From Saccharopolyspora hordei (GTDB taxonomy: Bacteria > Actinomycetota > Actinomycetes > Mycobacteriales > Pseudonocardiaceae): a stretch of DNA of 64,000 nt. Position 1 is the stretch's first letter, and the number at the start of each line of letters is the position of its first letter. The position numbers were made by a program, and so were the translations under genes. The DNA lies in NCBI RefSeq assembly GCF_013410345.1, contig NZ_JACCFJ010000001.1:5221001-5285000 (forward strand), written 5' to 3'. Of this stretch, positions 51,692 to 64,000 are shown one piece after another. The notes beneath the pieces were generated by a model that ran no database searches, was not told the DNA's origin, and worked only from the letters and a program-made list of their open reading frames with translations.

Positions 51692-51950
51692 GAGCAACAG
51701 TCCGTCCGCTCAGAAACACCATCAACCCCTGTGAACAGTGTGCCGCAAGTACCCGACTGGGGATGAAGCGACCGGGTGTACACAGAGAGTGATCCACGCA
51801 GGCCGATCACTCCCCCGGAGAGACGCTGCGCGCCACCCGGAGGTTGCCCGGGAGATCAGACCCCACCCCCCGTTCAGGGCCCTCCAGAGCCGTGCTAATG
51901 TTTTCCACGTCGCCAGGGAGACCGATGGGAAACCCCGGAACGACACACCA

Positions 51951-52023
<73 letters not shown>

Positions 52024-52036
52024 CTCGAAGCAGTCG

Positions 52037-52060
52037 AACACCCTGCTCGTGCGGGGTGTT
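52037..52060 (+). terminator. Terminator-like hairpin after tRNA-Lys copy 1
   Basis: AACACCCTGC pairs with GCGGGGTGTT (one wobble) around TCGT, followed by TTCC. Confidence 0.65.
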
Positions 52061-52114
52061 TCCAGTCGCCGGGCGACCGGGCGGGGAACCGACCGGAATC
52101 CCGGTGGCACACGA

Positions 52115-52187
<73 letters not shown>

Positions 52188-52196
52188 CTCGAAGCA

Positions 52197-52232
52197 GCAG
52201 AACGCCCCGCACGTGCGGGGCGTTCTGCTTTT
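52197..52232 (+). terminator. Intrinsic terminator after tRNA-Lys copy 2
   Basis: A perfect 32-bp palindrome GCAGAACGCCCCGCAC / GTGCGGGGCGTTCTGC followed by TTTT. It may also stop the convergent AlkB gene. Confidence 0.9.
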
Positions 52233-52241
52233 CCGGGGCGT

Positions 52242-52895
52242 TCACGGCGCCGAGCTCCCGCGCCCCAGCCCCGAGACCCTGAGGGTGATGTTGAGCCGGC
52301 CCGCCCGCAGGCCGGTGTCCGGGGCCGTTCCCGGCCTCGTCCGCAGCACCCCGTGGTGGGCGAGCCGGCTCGGCCCCCCGAAGACGAACAGGTCGCCCGA
52401 GCACAGGGTGATGTCCCGGTAGGGCTTGCCCCGCGAATCCGGGTTGCCGAAGCGGAACGTGCACTCGTCGCCCAAGCTCAGCGACACCACCGGTTCCCGG
52501 CTGCGCTCGTCCTTGTCCTGGTGCATGCCCATCTTGGCGGTGTCGTCGTAGTAGTTGACCAACGCCACGTCCGGCGCGTAGTCGTCCGCGGGCTGCTGGT
52601 AGGCGTCCGCCAGGGCCCGGCGGCCGAGGTCGGCCAGCCAGTCCGGGACGGGCGGCACCGGCGAACCGTCCTCCCGCGTCCGGGAGTAGCGGTAGGGGAT
52701 CCACTGCCAGCCCAGGCACACCGTGCGGACCGACATCACACCCCCGCCCGGCAGCGTCGGCGAGCGCATCCCGGCCCGCGCCCACTCCCGGCAGGCCCGC
52801 ACCAGGTCTCGCTGCTCGGCCAGGCCCAACCAGTCCGGCACGTGCACCGCGCCCGGGGCGATCTCCGCTCGGGCGCGCGGGATCAGCGCATCCAC
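52242..52895 (-). CDS. alkB: AlkB-type alpha-ketoglutarate-dependent dioxygenase
   Basis: A 217-residue 2-oxoglutarate/Fe(II) dioxygenase that reverses N-alkyl lesions in DNA. The HxD motif is in MGMHQDKDE and the second His is in SRLAHHGV, with the 2OG-binding Arg in LNITLRV. NYYDDTAKMGMHQD and SLSLGDECTFRFG are typical AlkB blocks. GTG 52895 has GAGGAG upstream. It is convergent with the tRNA-Lys terminator. Confidence 0.93.
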   Translation of the reverse strand: MDALIPRARAEIAPGAVHVPDWLGLAEQRDLVRACREWARAGMRSPTLPGGGVMSVRTVCLGWQWIPYRYSRTREDGSPVPPVPDWLADLGRRALADAYQQPADDYAPDVALVNYYDDTAKMGMHQDKDERSREPVVSLSLGDECTFRFGNPDSRGKPYRDITLCSGDLFVFGGPSRLAHHGVLRTRPGTAPDTGLRAGRLNITLRVSGLGRGSSAP

Positions 52896-52944
52896 CGGCG
52901 CTCCTCTCCGGGCCCCATCGTCGCAGCTCGCCTCGGCGGGCGCG

Positions 52945-55308
52945 TCAGCGCGGGACGACCAGGCGCAGGTCCTCGACGCTGCGTCCGACGCGCAGCTCGC
53001 CGGTCCCCGGCTCGACCTCCACGTCCACCGAGACCTCGGCGCCCGCCTCCGCCTCGACCACCGCGAAACCCGCCAGCCGCACCGGGTCCGCGGCGTAGAC
53101 CTGGACGACCTCGCGGCCCGCCCGCTCACCGGTGTTGCGCAGCGCGACCCGCACCACGTCCCCGTCGACCTCGGCCGCCAGGTACTCCCACGTGGTGTAG
53201 CCGAGCCCGTGCCCGAAGCAGAACGCCGGCGTCACGCCGCGGTCCCGGTAGGCGCGGTAGCCCACCGACGTGCCCTCCTCGTAGCGGAGTTCGCCGTCCA
53301 CCGGTTGCACCGCGGGCAGCGGCACCGGCACGTCGGCCAGCGCCGCGGGGAAGGTGGTCGGCAACCGGCCGCCGGGCTCCGCCCGCCCCAGCAGGACGTC
53401 CGCGAGCGCGTCGCCGTACTCCTGGCTGCCGAACCACGTCCACAGCACCGCCGGCGCGGTGTCGCTCCACGGCATGAGCACCGGCGCCCCGGCGTTGACC
53501 ACCACCACGGTCCGGGGGTTCACCGCCAGCACTTCGCGGACCAGGGCGTCCTGCGCACCCGGCAGGTCCAGCGAGGTGCGGTCGCGCCCCTCGGTCTCGA
53601 CCTCGTCGTTGGTGCCGACCACCACCACCGCGACGTCGGCCTCGCGCGCGGCGTCGACGGCCGCCGCGAGCTCGCTGGCGTCGTCCCACTCCTGCGCGCG
53701 GTGGCCGAGGCCGACCGCCACCAGGCCCTCGGTGCTCCGCGGGGTGTACTCCACGGTCAGCGACGCGCGACCGGAGTCGTCGAGGTCCGACTCGACCAGC
53801 ACCACGTTGAACCGCTGCTCCGGCGGCTCCAGCATGTCCCCCATCGGGTCGGTGATCTCCTCCGTGCGGGCCACGTCCGCCTCGAGCACGTCCCGTCCCG
53901 CGATCTCCGCCCGGAAGTGCCCGGTCCCGTTGACGCCGAACACGTGCTCGCCGACCTCGGCGCGCAGGTGCACCCGCAGCCGCACCCTCGCCGCGCCGTG
54001 CGGCAGCCCGGACGACCACAGCAGCCGGTCGGTGCCGCGGAGCTCACTGCCGAGCACCGCTCCGTCGCCGTCCAGGAAGTCGACGCGGACGCCGGTGCCC
54101 TCCCCGTCCGGGTCGAACGCCTCCTCCGGGGCGATCAGGTCGAGCAACCGCCGGTGCCGGACCCCGCGCCGGTACACCACCTCCGCGTCGGGCAGCGCGG
54201 CGCGCAGCCCGTCCAGCGGGGTCACCACGTGCGGCGGGCTCACGTGCGAGGAACCCCCGCCCTGCACCGCGGGGATCGTGGCGTTCTCCCCGATCACGGC
54301 CACCGTCGACACCGCCGGGTCGATCGGCAGCACCGGCGCCTCGTCCACGGTCTCGTTGCGCAGCAGCACGAACCCGCGGGTGGCGAGGTCGCGGACGACC
54401 GGCCGGGCCTGCTCCGGCGGCGGACCACCGACGGGTTCGGTGTCGTCGAAACCGCCGACGCGGGAGGCCAAGCGCAGCAGCCGCAGCACCTTGTCGTCGA
54501 GCACCTCGACCGGGACCTCGCCCCGCTCCACGGCCTCGGCGAGCTCGTCGTCCGACCACGGGCTCTCCGGCCCCGGCATGGCCAGGTCCAACCCGCCCAG
54601 CGCGGACTCGCGCAGCGAGCGGGTGGCGAACCAGTCCGACACCACCACGCCGTCCCAGTCCCACTCGCCCTTGAGCACCTCGTTGACCAGCCGCGCGTTC
54701 TCGGTCATCGTCTGGCCGTTGACCGAGTTGTAGGCGGCCATCACCAGCCACGGGTGCGCCTTGGACACGATCCGCTGGAACGGCGCCAGGTAGACCTCGC
54801 GCAGGGTGCGCTCGTCGACCACCGCGTCGTAGGTGAACCGCTCGGTCTCGGTGTCGTTGGCGACGAAGTGCTTCGGTGTCGCCCCCACCCCGCGCGACTG
54901 GACGCCCGCGACGACCTCCGCGCCGATCTCGCCGATGAGCAGCGGGTCCTCGGAGAAGTTCTCGAAGTTCCTGCCGCCGAACGGACTCCGGTGCACGTTG
55001 ACCGTCGGCGCCAGCACCACGTGCACGCCCCGGCGCCGCGCCTCGTCGCCGAACAGCTCCCCCGCCGTCCGCGCCGCCGCCCGGTCCCAGGTCGCCCCCA
55101 GTGCGGAGGCCACCGGCAGCAGCAGCGCGGTGTCGCGCTCGTCCCAGGTCGTGCCGCGCACGCCGTTGGGCCCGTCGGAGAGCACCAGCGAACGCAGCCC
55201 GATCCCCGGTGCGGGGTGCAACGTCCAGAAGTCGGCGCCGGTCAGCAGCCGAGCCTTCTCCGCGGTGCTCAGTTCCGCCAGCAGTGACCGCAGCCGCTCC
55301 TCGTCCAC
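52945..55308 (-). CDS. GH3-family beta-glucosidase (bglX/exo-1,4-beta type)
   Basis: A 787-residue glycoside hydrolase family 3 enzyme. The N-terminal TIM barrel has TPKHFVANDTETER and the nucleophile Asp in GVVVSDWFATRS. A beta-sandwich follows, with an inserted PA14-like domain (GVRVDFLDGDGAVLG to about 540), then the fibronectin-like domain. No signal peptide is apparent, so it may be intracellular. GTG 55308 is preferred over GTG 55350 because AAAGGGG lies five bases upstream. It is divergent from the B12 riboswitch. Confidence 0.92.
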   Translation of the reverse strand: MDEERLRSLLAELSTAEKARLLTGADFWTLHPAPGIGLRSLVLSDGPNGVRGTTWDERDTALLLPVASALGATWDRAAARTAGELFGDEARRRGVHVVLAPTVNVHRSPFGGRNFENFSEDPLLIGEIGAEVVAGVQSRGVGATPKHFVANDTETERFTYDAVVDERTLREVYLAPFQRIVSKAHPWLVMAAYNSVNGQTMTENARLVNEVLKGEWDWDGVVVSDWFATRSLRESALGGLDLAMPGPESPWSDDELAEAVERGEVPVEVLDDKVLRLLRLASRVGGFDDTEPVGGPPPEQARPVVRDLATRGFVLLRNETVDEAPVLPIDPAVSTVAVIGENATIPAVQGGGSSHVSPPHVVTPLDGLRAALPDAEVVYRRGVRHRRLLDLIAPEEAFDPDGEGTGVRVDFLDGDGAVLGSELRGTDRLLWSSGLPHGAARVRLRVHLRAEVGEHVFGVNGTGHFRAEIAGRDVLEADVARTEEITDPMGDMLEPPEQRFNVVLVESDLDDSGRASLTVEYTPRSTEGLVAVGLGHRAQEWDDASELAAAVDAAREADVAVVVVGTNDEVETEGRDRTSLDLPGAQDALVREVLAVNPRTVVVVNAGAPVLMPWSDTAPAVLWTWFGSQEYGDALADVLLGRAEPGGRLPTTFPAALADVPVPLPAVQPVDGELRYEEGTSVGYRAYRDRGVTPAFCFGHGLGYTTWEYLAAEVDGDVVRVALRNTGERAGREVVQVYAADPVRLAGFAVVEAEAGAEVSVDVEVEPGTGELRVGRSVEDLRLVVPR

Positions 55309-55439
55309 GGCAACCCCTTTCGGCTCGCTCCTGGCGACAGTGTCGAACACAGCTCCGACACCTGTCGACCGTGCGCGCGGCGCGCCGACATCTGCCCCTT
55401 CGCGCCGACCGCGGACCCAAGATGTAGTGTGTCGCTCGC

Positions 55440-55628
55440 TGGTGGTTCACCGGAGCGATCCGGTGAGGCAAGAGGGAACCCGGTGCGAGTCCGGGACTGC
55501 CCCGCAGCGGTGAACGGGAACGACCGTCGTGACCCGACGCCCACCCGGGCGGCGGGTACAGCACTGGGCACCACGCCTGGGAAGCCACGACCAGTAGGCC
55601 GCCCGTGAGTCCGAAGACCTGCCACCGG
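55440..55628 (+). promoter_or_regulatory. Cobalamin (B12) riboswitch upstream of nrdA
   Basis: Contains the B12-box elements in order: GGGAACCCGGTGCGAGTCC, GGGACTGCCCCGCAGCGGTGA (together the conserved CGGTG and GCCACTG-like regions), later GCCTGGGAAGCCACGACCAG and AGTCCGAAGACCTGCC, the classical cobalamin aptamer end. It lies 125 bp upstream of nrdA, a class Ia RNR not requiring B12, so B12 should repress it. Confidence 0.93.
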
Positions 55629-55752
55629 TGCACGCGCACAGCGTGCTGTCCGGGACCTCGAGGGCGGGTCCGCGCGGACGAACGGCGGCCGGTGCCGTCG
55701 CTGTCTGCCTGCGCGCGCTCGTGGTCCACCGAGCTCGCGAGGGAGAGAGAGC

Positions 55753-58119
55753 GTGACGGCGACACTCGACAACTGGACCGAGGTGTCCACCGCGGTCCAC
55801 CAGGCCTGCGCCGGACTGCCCGGCGTGTCCGCCGAAGCCGTGCTCGACGAGGTGCGGCGCACCGGCTACGCGGGGATGAGCGACGACGAGCTGTCGCTGG
55901 CCCAGGTCATGGCGGCCCGCACCCTGATCGAGACCGAACCGAACTACTCGCAGGTCACCGCGCGCCTGCTGCTGGGCCGGATGCGCCGCGACGCGCTGCG
56001 GTTCCTCGGCGTCGCCCCGGACGCCGACTACCCGGACCTCTTCGCCGCGCACGTGCGCCGCGGGGTCGAGCTGCAGCAGCTGGACCCGGAGCTGGCCGGG
56101 TTCGACCTCGACCGCCTGGGCCGCGCCCTGGTCCCCGAACGCGACCTGCAGTTCGGCTTCCTGGGCCTGCAGACGCTCTACGACCGGTACTTCCTGCACG
56201 AGGGCGGGGTGCGGTACGAGCTGCCGCAGGCGTTCTTCATGCGGGTGGCGATGGGCCTGGCACTGCGCGAGGACGACCGGGAGGCCCGCGCCGTCGAGTT
56301 CTACGACCTGCTGTCGTCGTTCGACTTCATGTGCTCGACGCCGACGCTGTTCAACGCCGGGACCACCCGGCCACAGCTGTCCTCCTGCTTCCTGACCACT
56401 GTGGACGACGACCTGTCCAGCATCTTCCACTCGATCAGCAACAACGCCCTGCTGTCGAAGTACGCCGGGGGCCTCGGCAACGACTGGACCCCGGTGCGCG
56501 GCATCGGCGCGCACATCAAGGGCACGAACGGCACGTCGCAGGGCGTGGTGCCGTTCCTGAAGATCGCCAACGACACGGCGGTGGCGGTCAACCAGGGCGG
56601 CAAGCGCAAGGGCGCGGTGTGCGCCTACCTGGAGACCTGGCACATCGACGTCGAGGAGTTCCTCGACCTGCGCAAGAACACCGGTGACGACCGGCGGCGC
56701 ACGCACGACATGAACACCGCGAACTGGGTGCCGGACGAGTTCCTGCGCCGGGTCGAGGCCGACGAGCAGTGGACGCTGTTCTCCCCGGACGAGGTCCCGG
56801 ACCTGCACGACCTCTACGGCACCGCGTTCGCCGAGCGCTACCGGGCCTACGAGCGGGCCGCCGACCGCGGTGAGATCACGGTCGTCAAGCGGGTCCGCGC
56901 GGTCGACCTGTGGCGGCGGATGCTGACCATGCTGTTCGAGACCGGGCACCCGTGGATCACCTTCAAGGACCCGTGCAACCTGCGGTCCCCGCAGCAGCAC
57001 ACCGGGGTGGTGCACTCCTCGAACCTGTGCACCGAGATCACGCTGAACACCAGCACCGACGAGGTCGCGGTGTGCAACCTCGGCTCGATCAACCTGGCCC
57101 GCCACGTCACGCCCGAGGGCATCGACGCCGAGAAGCTGGAGCGCACCACCCGCACCGCGGTGCGGATGCTGGACAACGTCATCGACATCAACTTCTACAC
57201 GATCCCCGAGGCCCGGCGGTCCAACCTGCGGCACCGGCCGATCGGCCTGGGCCTCATGGGGTTCGCCGACGCGCTGTTCACCTTGCGCGTGCCGCCGGCC
57301 TCGCGGGCCGCGGTCGAGTTCGCCGACCGCAGCACGGAGCTGATCAGCTACCACGCGATCAGCGCGTCCAGCCGGCTGGCCGTCGAGCGCGGCCGGTACG
57401 AGACCTTCGAGGGGTCGCTGTGGAGCCGCGGCGTGCTGCCCCTCGATTCGCTGGAGCTGCTGGCGGAGGCGCGCGGCGGTGACGTCGACCTGGACCGGTC
57501 GTCCACACTGGACTGGGACGCGCTGCGCGAGCGCGTCGTCCGCGACGGCATGCGCAACTCCAACGTCATGGCCATCGCGCCGACCGCCACCATCGCCAAC
57601 ATCTGCGGCGTCAACCAGTCCATCGAGCCGGTCTACCGCAACCTCTACGTCAAGGCGAACATGTCCGGCGACTTCACCGTCGTCAACCCGCACCTGGTGG
57701 CCGACCTCAAGCGGGCCGGGCTCTGGGACGAGCAGATGGTCGCCGACCTGAAGCTGCACGACGGCAGCCTGCTGCCGATCGAGCGGATCCCGCAGGAGCT
57801 CAAGGAGCTCTACGCCACGGCGTTCGAGATCGAGCCGCGCTGGCTGGTGGAAGCCGCCGCGCGCAGGCAGAAGTGGATCGACCAGGCCCAGTCGCTGAAC
57901 CTCTACGTCGCCTCCCCGAGCGGCCGCAAGCTCGACGAGCTCTACCGGCAGGCCTGGCGCTCGGGCCTGAAGACGACCTACTACCTGCGGTCGACCAGCG
58001 CCACCCACGTCGAGAAGAGCACCTTGCGCGGCACCGACGGCCGGCTCAACGCCGTCCCCACCGCGGTCCCGGCGAGCGCCTGCTCCGTCGACGACCCCGA
58101 CTGCGAAGCCTGCCAGTGA
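55753..58119 (+). CDS. nrdA: Ribonucleoside-diphosphate reductase, class I alpha subunit
   Basis: A 788-residue catalytic subunit. An ATP-cone-like region is reduced at the N-terminus. FMCSTPTLFNAGT and QLSSCFL carry the first active-site Cys, and SSNLCTEITLN contains Asn-Cys-Glu of the active site (the C439/E441 equivalents). The C-terminal CSVDDPDCEACQ carries the shuttling Cys pair. The GTG at 55753 has a purine-rich GAGGGAGAGAGAG upstream and follows a B12 riboswitch. nrdB follows 117 bp downstream. Confidence 0.95.
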   Translation: MTATLDNWTEVSTAVHQACAGLPGVSAEAVLDEVRRTGYAGMSDDELSLAQVMAARTLIETEPNYSQVTARLLLGRMRRDALRFLGVAPDADYPDLFAAHVRRGVELQQLDPELAGFDLDRLGRALVPERDLQFGFLGLQTLYDRYFLHEGGVRYELPQAFFMRVAMGLALREDDREARAVEFYDLLSSFDFMCSTPTLFNAGTTRPQLSSCFLTTVDDDLSSIFHSISNNALLSKYAGGLGNDWTPVRGIGAHIKGTNGTSQGVVPFLKIANDTAVAVNQGGKRKGAVCAYLETWHIDVEEFLDLRKNTGDDRRRTHDMNTANWVPDEFLRRVEADEQWTLFSPDEVPDLHDLYGTAFAERYRAYERAADRGEITVVKRVRAVDLWRRMLTMLFETGHPWITFKDPCNLRSPQQHTGVVHSSNLCTEITLNTSTDEVAVCNLGSINLARHVTPEGIDAEKLERTTRTAVRMLDNVIDINFYTIPEARRSNLRHRPIGLGLMGFADALFTLRVPPASRAAVEFADRSTELISYHAISASSRLAVERGRYETFEGSLWSRGVLPLDSLELLAEARGGDVDLDRSSTLDWDALRERVVRDGMRNSNVMAIAPTATIANICGVNQSIEPVYRNLYVKANMSGDFTVVNPHLVADLKRAGLWDEQMVADLKLHDGSLLPIERIPQELKELYATAFEIEPRWLVEAAARRQKWIDQAQSLNLYVASPSGRKLDELYRQAWRSGLKTTYYLRSTSATHVEKSTLRGTDGRLNAVPTAVPASACSVDDPDCEACQ

Positions 58120-58236
58120 CCCCGTGACGCGACTTCGATGAGGCAGGCCCCCGGTCCCCGTCGAGGTCGCGCACCTCCACGAGCCGACACCCGACCTCCC
58201 GGTCGTCGACCGGGATCCCTTGGAGCACCACGAGAG

Positions 58237-59310
58237 ATGCCTACCCCGCAGTCCTCTTCCCCCGCAGGCCTCGGTGAGATCGACCGCTCCGGCGGGCGCG
58301 TCGACGTCAGCGAGAAGGCGATGATCAACGCCCGCGCCGACGTCAACCAGCTGCTGCCGCTGAAGTACGGCTGGGCCTGGGACAAGTACCTCGCCGGCTG
58401 CCACAACCACTGGATGCCCACCGAGGTCTCCATGCAGGCCGACATCGCGCTGTGGAAGTCCCCCGACGGGCTCAGCGACGACGAGCGCCTGCTGCTCAAG
58501 CGCAACCTCGGGTTCTTCGCCACCGCGGAATCGCTGGTGGCCAACAACGTCGTGCTGGCCGTCTACCGGCACATCACCAACCCCGAGTGCCGGCAGTACC
58601 TGCTGCGCCAGGCGTTCGAGGAAGCCGTGCACACCCACACGTTCCAGTACGTCTGCGAGAGCCTCGGCCTCGACGAGGGCGAGCTGTTCAACATGTACCG
58701 GGAGATCCCGTCGATCTCCGACAAGGACGCGTGGGCCCTGCAGTACACCCAGAGCCTGGAGGACCCGGACTTCGCCACCGGCACCACCGAGGCCGACCAG
58801 GCCTTCCTGCGCGACCTCGTGGCCTTCTACGTGGTCTTCGAGGGCATGTGGTTCTACACCGGGTTCGCGCAGGTCCTGGCGCTGGGCCGCCGCAACAAGA
58901 TGGTCGGCGTCGCCGAGCAGTACCAGTACATCCTGCGCGACGAGTCGATCCACCTGAACTTCGGCATCGACTGCATCAACCAGATCAAGCTGGAGAACCC
59001 GCACCTGTGGACCGCGGAGTTCCAGGCCGAGGTGCGCCAGATGCTCACCGAGGCCTGCGAGCTGGAGATCGCCTACGGCCGCGACACCATGCCCCGCGGC
59101 ATCCTCGGCATCAACGCCGACCTCTGCGCCCAGTACATGCACTTCATCACCAACCGCCGCTGCGACCAGCTCGGCCTGGAGCCGGTGTTCCCGGAGACCG
59201 AGAACCCGTTCCCCTGGATGTCGGAGGCCATGGACCTGAAGAAGGAGAAGAACTTCTTCGAGACCCGGGTCATCGAGTACCAGTCCGGCGGCTCGCTCAC
59301 CTGGGACTGA
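58237..59310 (+). CDS. nrdB: Ribonucleoside-diphosphate reductase, beta subunit (class Ic-like)
   Basis: A 357-residue dimetal protein. Metal ligands are visible: E98 in [10 protein letters not shown]129 and H132 in [11 protein letters not shown] in FEGMWFYTG and E/H in RDESIHLNF. The radical Tyr of class Ia is replaced by Phe at residue 136 (H132 plus four). The first ligand is Glu, not Asp. Both features match the Chlamydia-type class Ic (Mn/Fe) subunit. ATG 58237 is the start with family context; there is also an earlier frame with a non-conserved tail. The neighbour nrdA supplies the alpha subunit. Confidence 0.93.
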   Translation: MPTPQSSSPAGLGEIDRSGGRVDVSEKAMINARADVNQLLPLKYGWAWDKYLAGCHNHWMPTEVSMQADIALWKSPDGLSDDERLLLKRNLGFFATAESLVANNVVLAVYRHITNPECRQYLLRQAFEEAVHTHTFQYVCESLGLDEGELFNMYREIPSISDKDAWALQYTQSLEDPDFATGTTEADQAFLRDLVAFYVVFEGMWFYTGFAQVLALGRRNKMVGVAEQYQYILRDESIHLNFGIDCINQIKLENPHLWTAEFQAEVRQMLTEACELEIAYGRDTMPRGILGINADLCAQYMHFITNRRCDQLGLEPVFPETENPFPWMSEAMDLKKEKNFFETRVIEYQSGGSLTWD

Positions 59311-59394
59311 TCCGACGGCGCGGTGAGCGGCCCGGCCGTTCACCGCGCCACCACGGACGCGAGCGAGTCGGTGTTGGCCGGAGCCGTTCCCGGT

Positions 59395-61089
59395 TCAGCC
59401 GCAGACCGCGCCTTCGGCTGCCGAGCCGACCAGCTTCGCGTACTTGCCCAGCACACCGGTGCGGAACCGCGGTGGCGGCGGCGCCCACTCCGCCCGCCGT
59501 CGCTGGAACTCCGCGTCGTCCACGAGCAGGTCCAGCGTCCGGGCGGCCAGGTCCAGCCGGATCGGGTCGCCGTCCCGCACCAGCGCGATCGGTCCGCCGT
59601 CGGTGGCTTCCGGGGCGACGTGCCCGATGCAGAGACCCGTCGTCCCGCCGGAGAACCGGCCGTCGGTGACCAGCAGGACGTCCCTGCCCAGGCCGGCGCC
59701 CTTGATCGCCCCGGTCACCGCGAGCATCTCCCGCATGCCCGGACCCCCGCGCGGGCCCTCGTAGCGGATGATGACCACGTCCCCGGGCTTCAGGGTGCCG
59801 TCCTCGACCGCGTCCATCGCGCCCTGCTCGCCGTCGAAGACCCGTGCCGTGCCGTCGAACCGCGCGGAGTCGAACCCCGCGCTCTTCACCACGGCACCGT
59901 CCGGGGCGAGCGAGCCGCGCAGGATGGTCAGCCCGCCGGTGGGGTGGATCGGGTCGGACAGCTGGTGCAGCACCTCGCCGTCGAGCTCCGGCGGACGGAG
60001 CTCGTCCAGGTTCTCCGCGACCGTCCGCCCGGTCACCGTCATGCAGTCGCCGTGCAGCAGGCCCGCGTCCAGCAGCGCCTTCATCACCACCGGCACGCCG
60101 CCGATGCGGTCCACCGCGGACATCACGTAGCGACCGAAGGGCTTGACGTCGGCCAGGTGCGGCACCCGGTCGCCGATGCGGTTGAAGTCGTCCAGCGACA
60201 GGTCGACCTCGGCTTCGCGCGCGATCGCGAGCAGGTGCAGCACGGCGTTGGTCGACCCGCCGAACGCCATCACGACCGCGATCGCGTTCTCGAAGGCCTC
60301 CCTGGTGAGGACCTGGCGTGCCGTGAGCCCCTTCTCCAGCATGCCGACCACCGCGCGCCCAGCGGCCCGCGCGCCGGCGTCGCGGCGGCGGTCCACCGAC
60401 GGCGGGCTCGCCGACCCGGGCATCGACATGCCCAGCGCCTCCGCCGCGCACGCCATCGTGTTCGCCGTGTACATCCCGCCGCAGGCACCTTCACCAGGGC
60501 AGATGGCGCGCTCGACGCGGTCGACCTCCGCCCGGGAGATCAGCCCGCGCGCGCACGCGCCGACCGCTTCGAAGGCGTCGATGATCGTCACCTCGCGGTC
60601 GTCGACCCGCCCTGGCAGGATCGACCCGGCGTAGACGAACACCGAGGCGAGGTCGAGCCGCGCCGCCGCCATCAGCATCCCCGGCAGGCTCTTGTCGCAG
60701 CCCGCGAGCAGGACGGTGCCGTCCAGCCGCTCGGCCTCCACCACGGTCTCCACCGAGTCGGCGATGATCTCCCGGGACACCAGGGAGTAGTGCATCCCGA
60801 CGTGCCCCATCGAGATGCCGTCGCTCACCGAGATGGTGCCGAACTCCATGGGGAAGCCGCCGGCCGCGTGCACCCCGTCCTTCGCGGCCTGCCCGAGCCG
60901 CTGCAGGGACAGGTTGCAGGGGGTGATCTCGTTCCAGGAGGACGCGACCCCGATCTGCGGCTTGCCGAAGTCCTCGTCCTGCATGCCGACGGCACGCAGC
61001 ATCCCGCGTGCCGCAGCCCGTTCCAGTCCCTCGGTGACCTCGCGGCTCCGCGGCTTCAGGTCAGCACGGGTGAGCTCTGCACCATCCAC
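59395..61089 (-). CDS. ilvD: Dihydroxy-acid dehydratase
   Basis: A 564-residue Fe-S enzyme of branched-chain amino-acid and pantothenate biosynthesis. The cluster Cys are in [19 protein letters not shown] and the block [37 protein letters not shown] and [18 protein letters not shown] motifs near the C-terminus are conserved. GTG 61089 ([15 protein letters not shown]) is the start with family context. The length is typical of the shorter IlvD group. Confidence 0.95.
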   Translation of the reverse strand: MDGAELTRADLKPRSREVTEGLERAAARGMLRAVGMQDEDFGKPQIGVASSWNEITPCNLSLQRLGQAAKDGVHAAGGFPMEFGTISVSDGISMGHVGMHYSLVSREIIADSVETVVEAERLDGTVLLAGCDKSLPGMLMAAARLDLASVFVYAGSILPGRVDDREVTIIDAFEAVGACARGLISRAEVDRVERAICPGEGACGGMYTANTMACAAEALGMSMPGSASPPSVDRRRDAGARAAGRAVVGMLEKGLTARQVLTREAFENAIAVVMAFGGSTNAVLHLLAIAREAEVDLSLDDFNRIGDRVPHLADVKPFGRYVMSAVDRIGGVPVVMKALLDAGLLHGDCMTVTGRTVAENLDELRPPELDGEVLHQLSDPIHPTGGLTILRGSLAPDGAVVKSAGFDSARFDGTARVFDGEQGAMDAVEDGTLKPGDVVIIRYEGPRGGPGMREMLAVTGAIKGAGLGRDVLLVTDGRFSGGTTGLCIGHVAPEATDGGPIALVRDGDPIRLDLAARTLDLLVDDAEFQRRRAEWAPPPPRFRTGVLGKYAKLVGSAAEGAVCG

Positions 61090-61204
61090 ACGAGGACTGT
61101 AGGCGCCCCCACACCCCCACGCTCGCCGTCGCAGCGCGAGCTCCGCGCCCGCGTCCCGGCAGCGCTCCACGGAGCTGTTCATCCGGAGTGCTGCGGAAGC
61201 AGGC

Positions 61205-61265
61205 ACCAAAAAGAAAAGGGGGGTGGCCCTGAAGCCTTCCGAAGAAGGTTTCAGGGCCACCCCCA
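61205..61265 (-). terminator. rrn operon terminator
   Basis: On the minus strand, a long hairpin GGGGGTGGCCCTGAAACC...GGTTTCAGGGCCACCCCC-like (stem about 20 bp) at 61218-61265 is followed by a T-rich run (CCTTTTCTTTTTGG). It lies just after the 5S gene. Confidence 0.9.
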
Positions 61266-61277
61266 CTCATGTTGTGT

Positions 61278-61394
61278 GTCGGCGGTGTCTTACTCTCCCA
61301 CACCCTACCGAGTGCAGTACCATCAGCGCTGGGGAGCTTAGCTACCGGGTTCGGAATGGGACCGGGCGGACCCTCCCCGCTATCGCCACCGACA
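61278..61394 (-). rRNA. rrf: 5S rRNA
   Basis: A 117-nt 5S rRNA on the minus strand. The coding strand begins TTGTCGGTGGCGATAGCGGG and ends GACACCGCCGACA, which pair as helix I. GAACCCGGTAGCTAAGC and GATGGTACTGCACT are the conserved internal segments. Confidence 0.97.
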
Positions 61395-61509
61395 ACCCTC
61401 ACACCCCACACCCACGTGCGGGGAAACCTCAGGGTCACCAACAACAAACCATGTTCGGTTATCAAACAGGGCACCTGGTTGCTGTCCCAGACACCGTATA
61501 GTGAGTGCG

Positions 61510-64000
<2,491 letters not shown>

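Noticed and set aside
55447..59343. 1298-codon open frame on the minus strand opposite nrdA and nrdB
   Set aside because: Shadow frame; the plus strand carries all RNR motifs and a B12 riboswitch.

Overview
The window is high-GC actinobacterial chromosome. GTG and TTG starts are common. F420-type and mycothiol-era actinomycete families, an actinomycete-style siderophore locus with IdeR/DmdR iron boxes, a B12-riboswitch class I ribonucleotide reductase and an rrn operon end all fit a filamentous actinomycete. Pseudonocardiales, and Saccharopolyspora or a relative, is my best guess, but the species cannot be fixed from the sequence alone. Layout from left to right follows. 1-13200 is mostly on the minus strand: the N-terminal half of NAD-specific glutamate dehydrogenase, a 1907-residue repeat-rich protein, ettA, and a fused CopD/CtaG copper protein. 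A divergent DUF3558 lipoprotein closes this block. 13300-18650 is an accessory region. It holds tRNA-Arg, a PPOX F420 enzyme, a broken csb2 (cas5-cas6 type, subtype I-G/I-U), a DUF222-HNH protein, and two very short CRISPR arrays with duplicated leaders. A MbcA/Xre-RES toxin-antitoxin pair follows at 18632-19923. 19956-29900 carries an Rv1733c-like membrane protein, a GAP1-type conflict-system operon with a fibronectin-like partner, a snapalysin protease, a PIG-L deacetylase, heme O synthase with a DUF3817 protein, and a luciferase-like monooxygenase. 29955-42373 is a siderophore locus, all on the minus strand: acetyltransferase, dimodular NRPS (C-A-T-C-A-T-TE), MbtH, MFS exporter, siderophore-interacting reductase and ornithine N5-monooxygenase. 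Three iron boxes control the three transcription blocks. 42637-50400 holds a DivIVA-like coiled-coil protein, small membrane proteins, tenA and thiD (with a TPP riboswitch), a lysine-free lipoyl-like protein, an acyl-CoA ligase, oligoribonuclease and tRNA-His. 50492-61089 holds an L,D-transpeptidase, two tRNA-Lys copies, AlkB, a GH3 beta-glucosidase, a cobalamin riboswitch in front of nrdAB, and ilvD. 61205-64000 is the 3' end of an rrn operon on the minus strand: 23S (partial), 5S and a strong terminator. The main points for a second look are the decayed subtype I-G CRISPR-Cas remnant, the apparently uncharacterised Thr/hydroxyornithine siderophore locus, the class Ic-like NrdB (Phe at the radical Tyr site) under B12 control, the giant repeat protein, and the GAP1 operon that seems to lack its GTPase.
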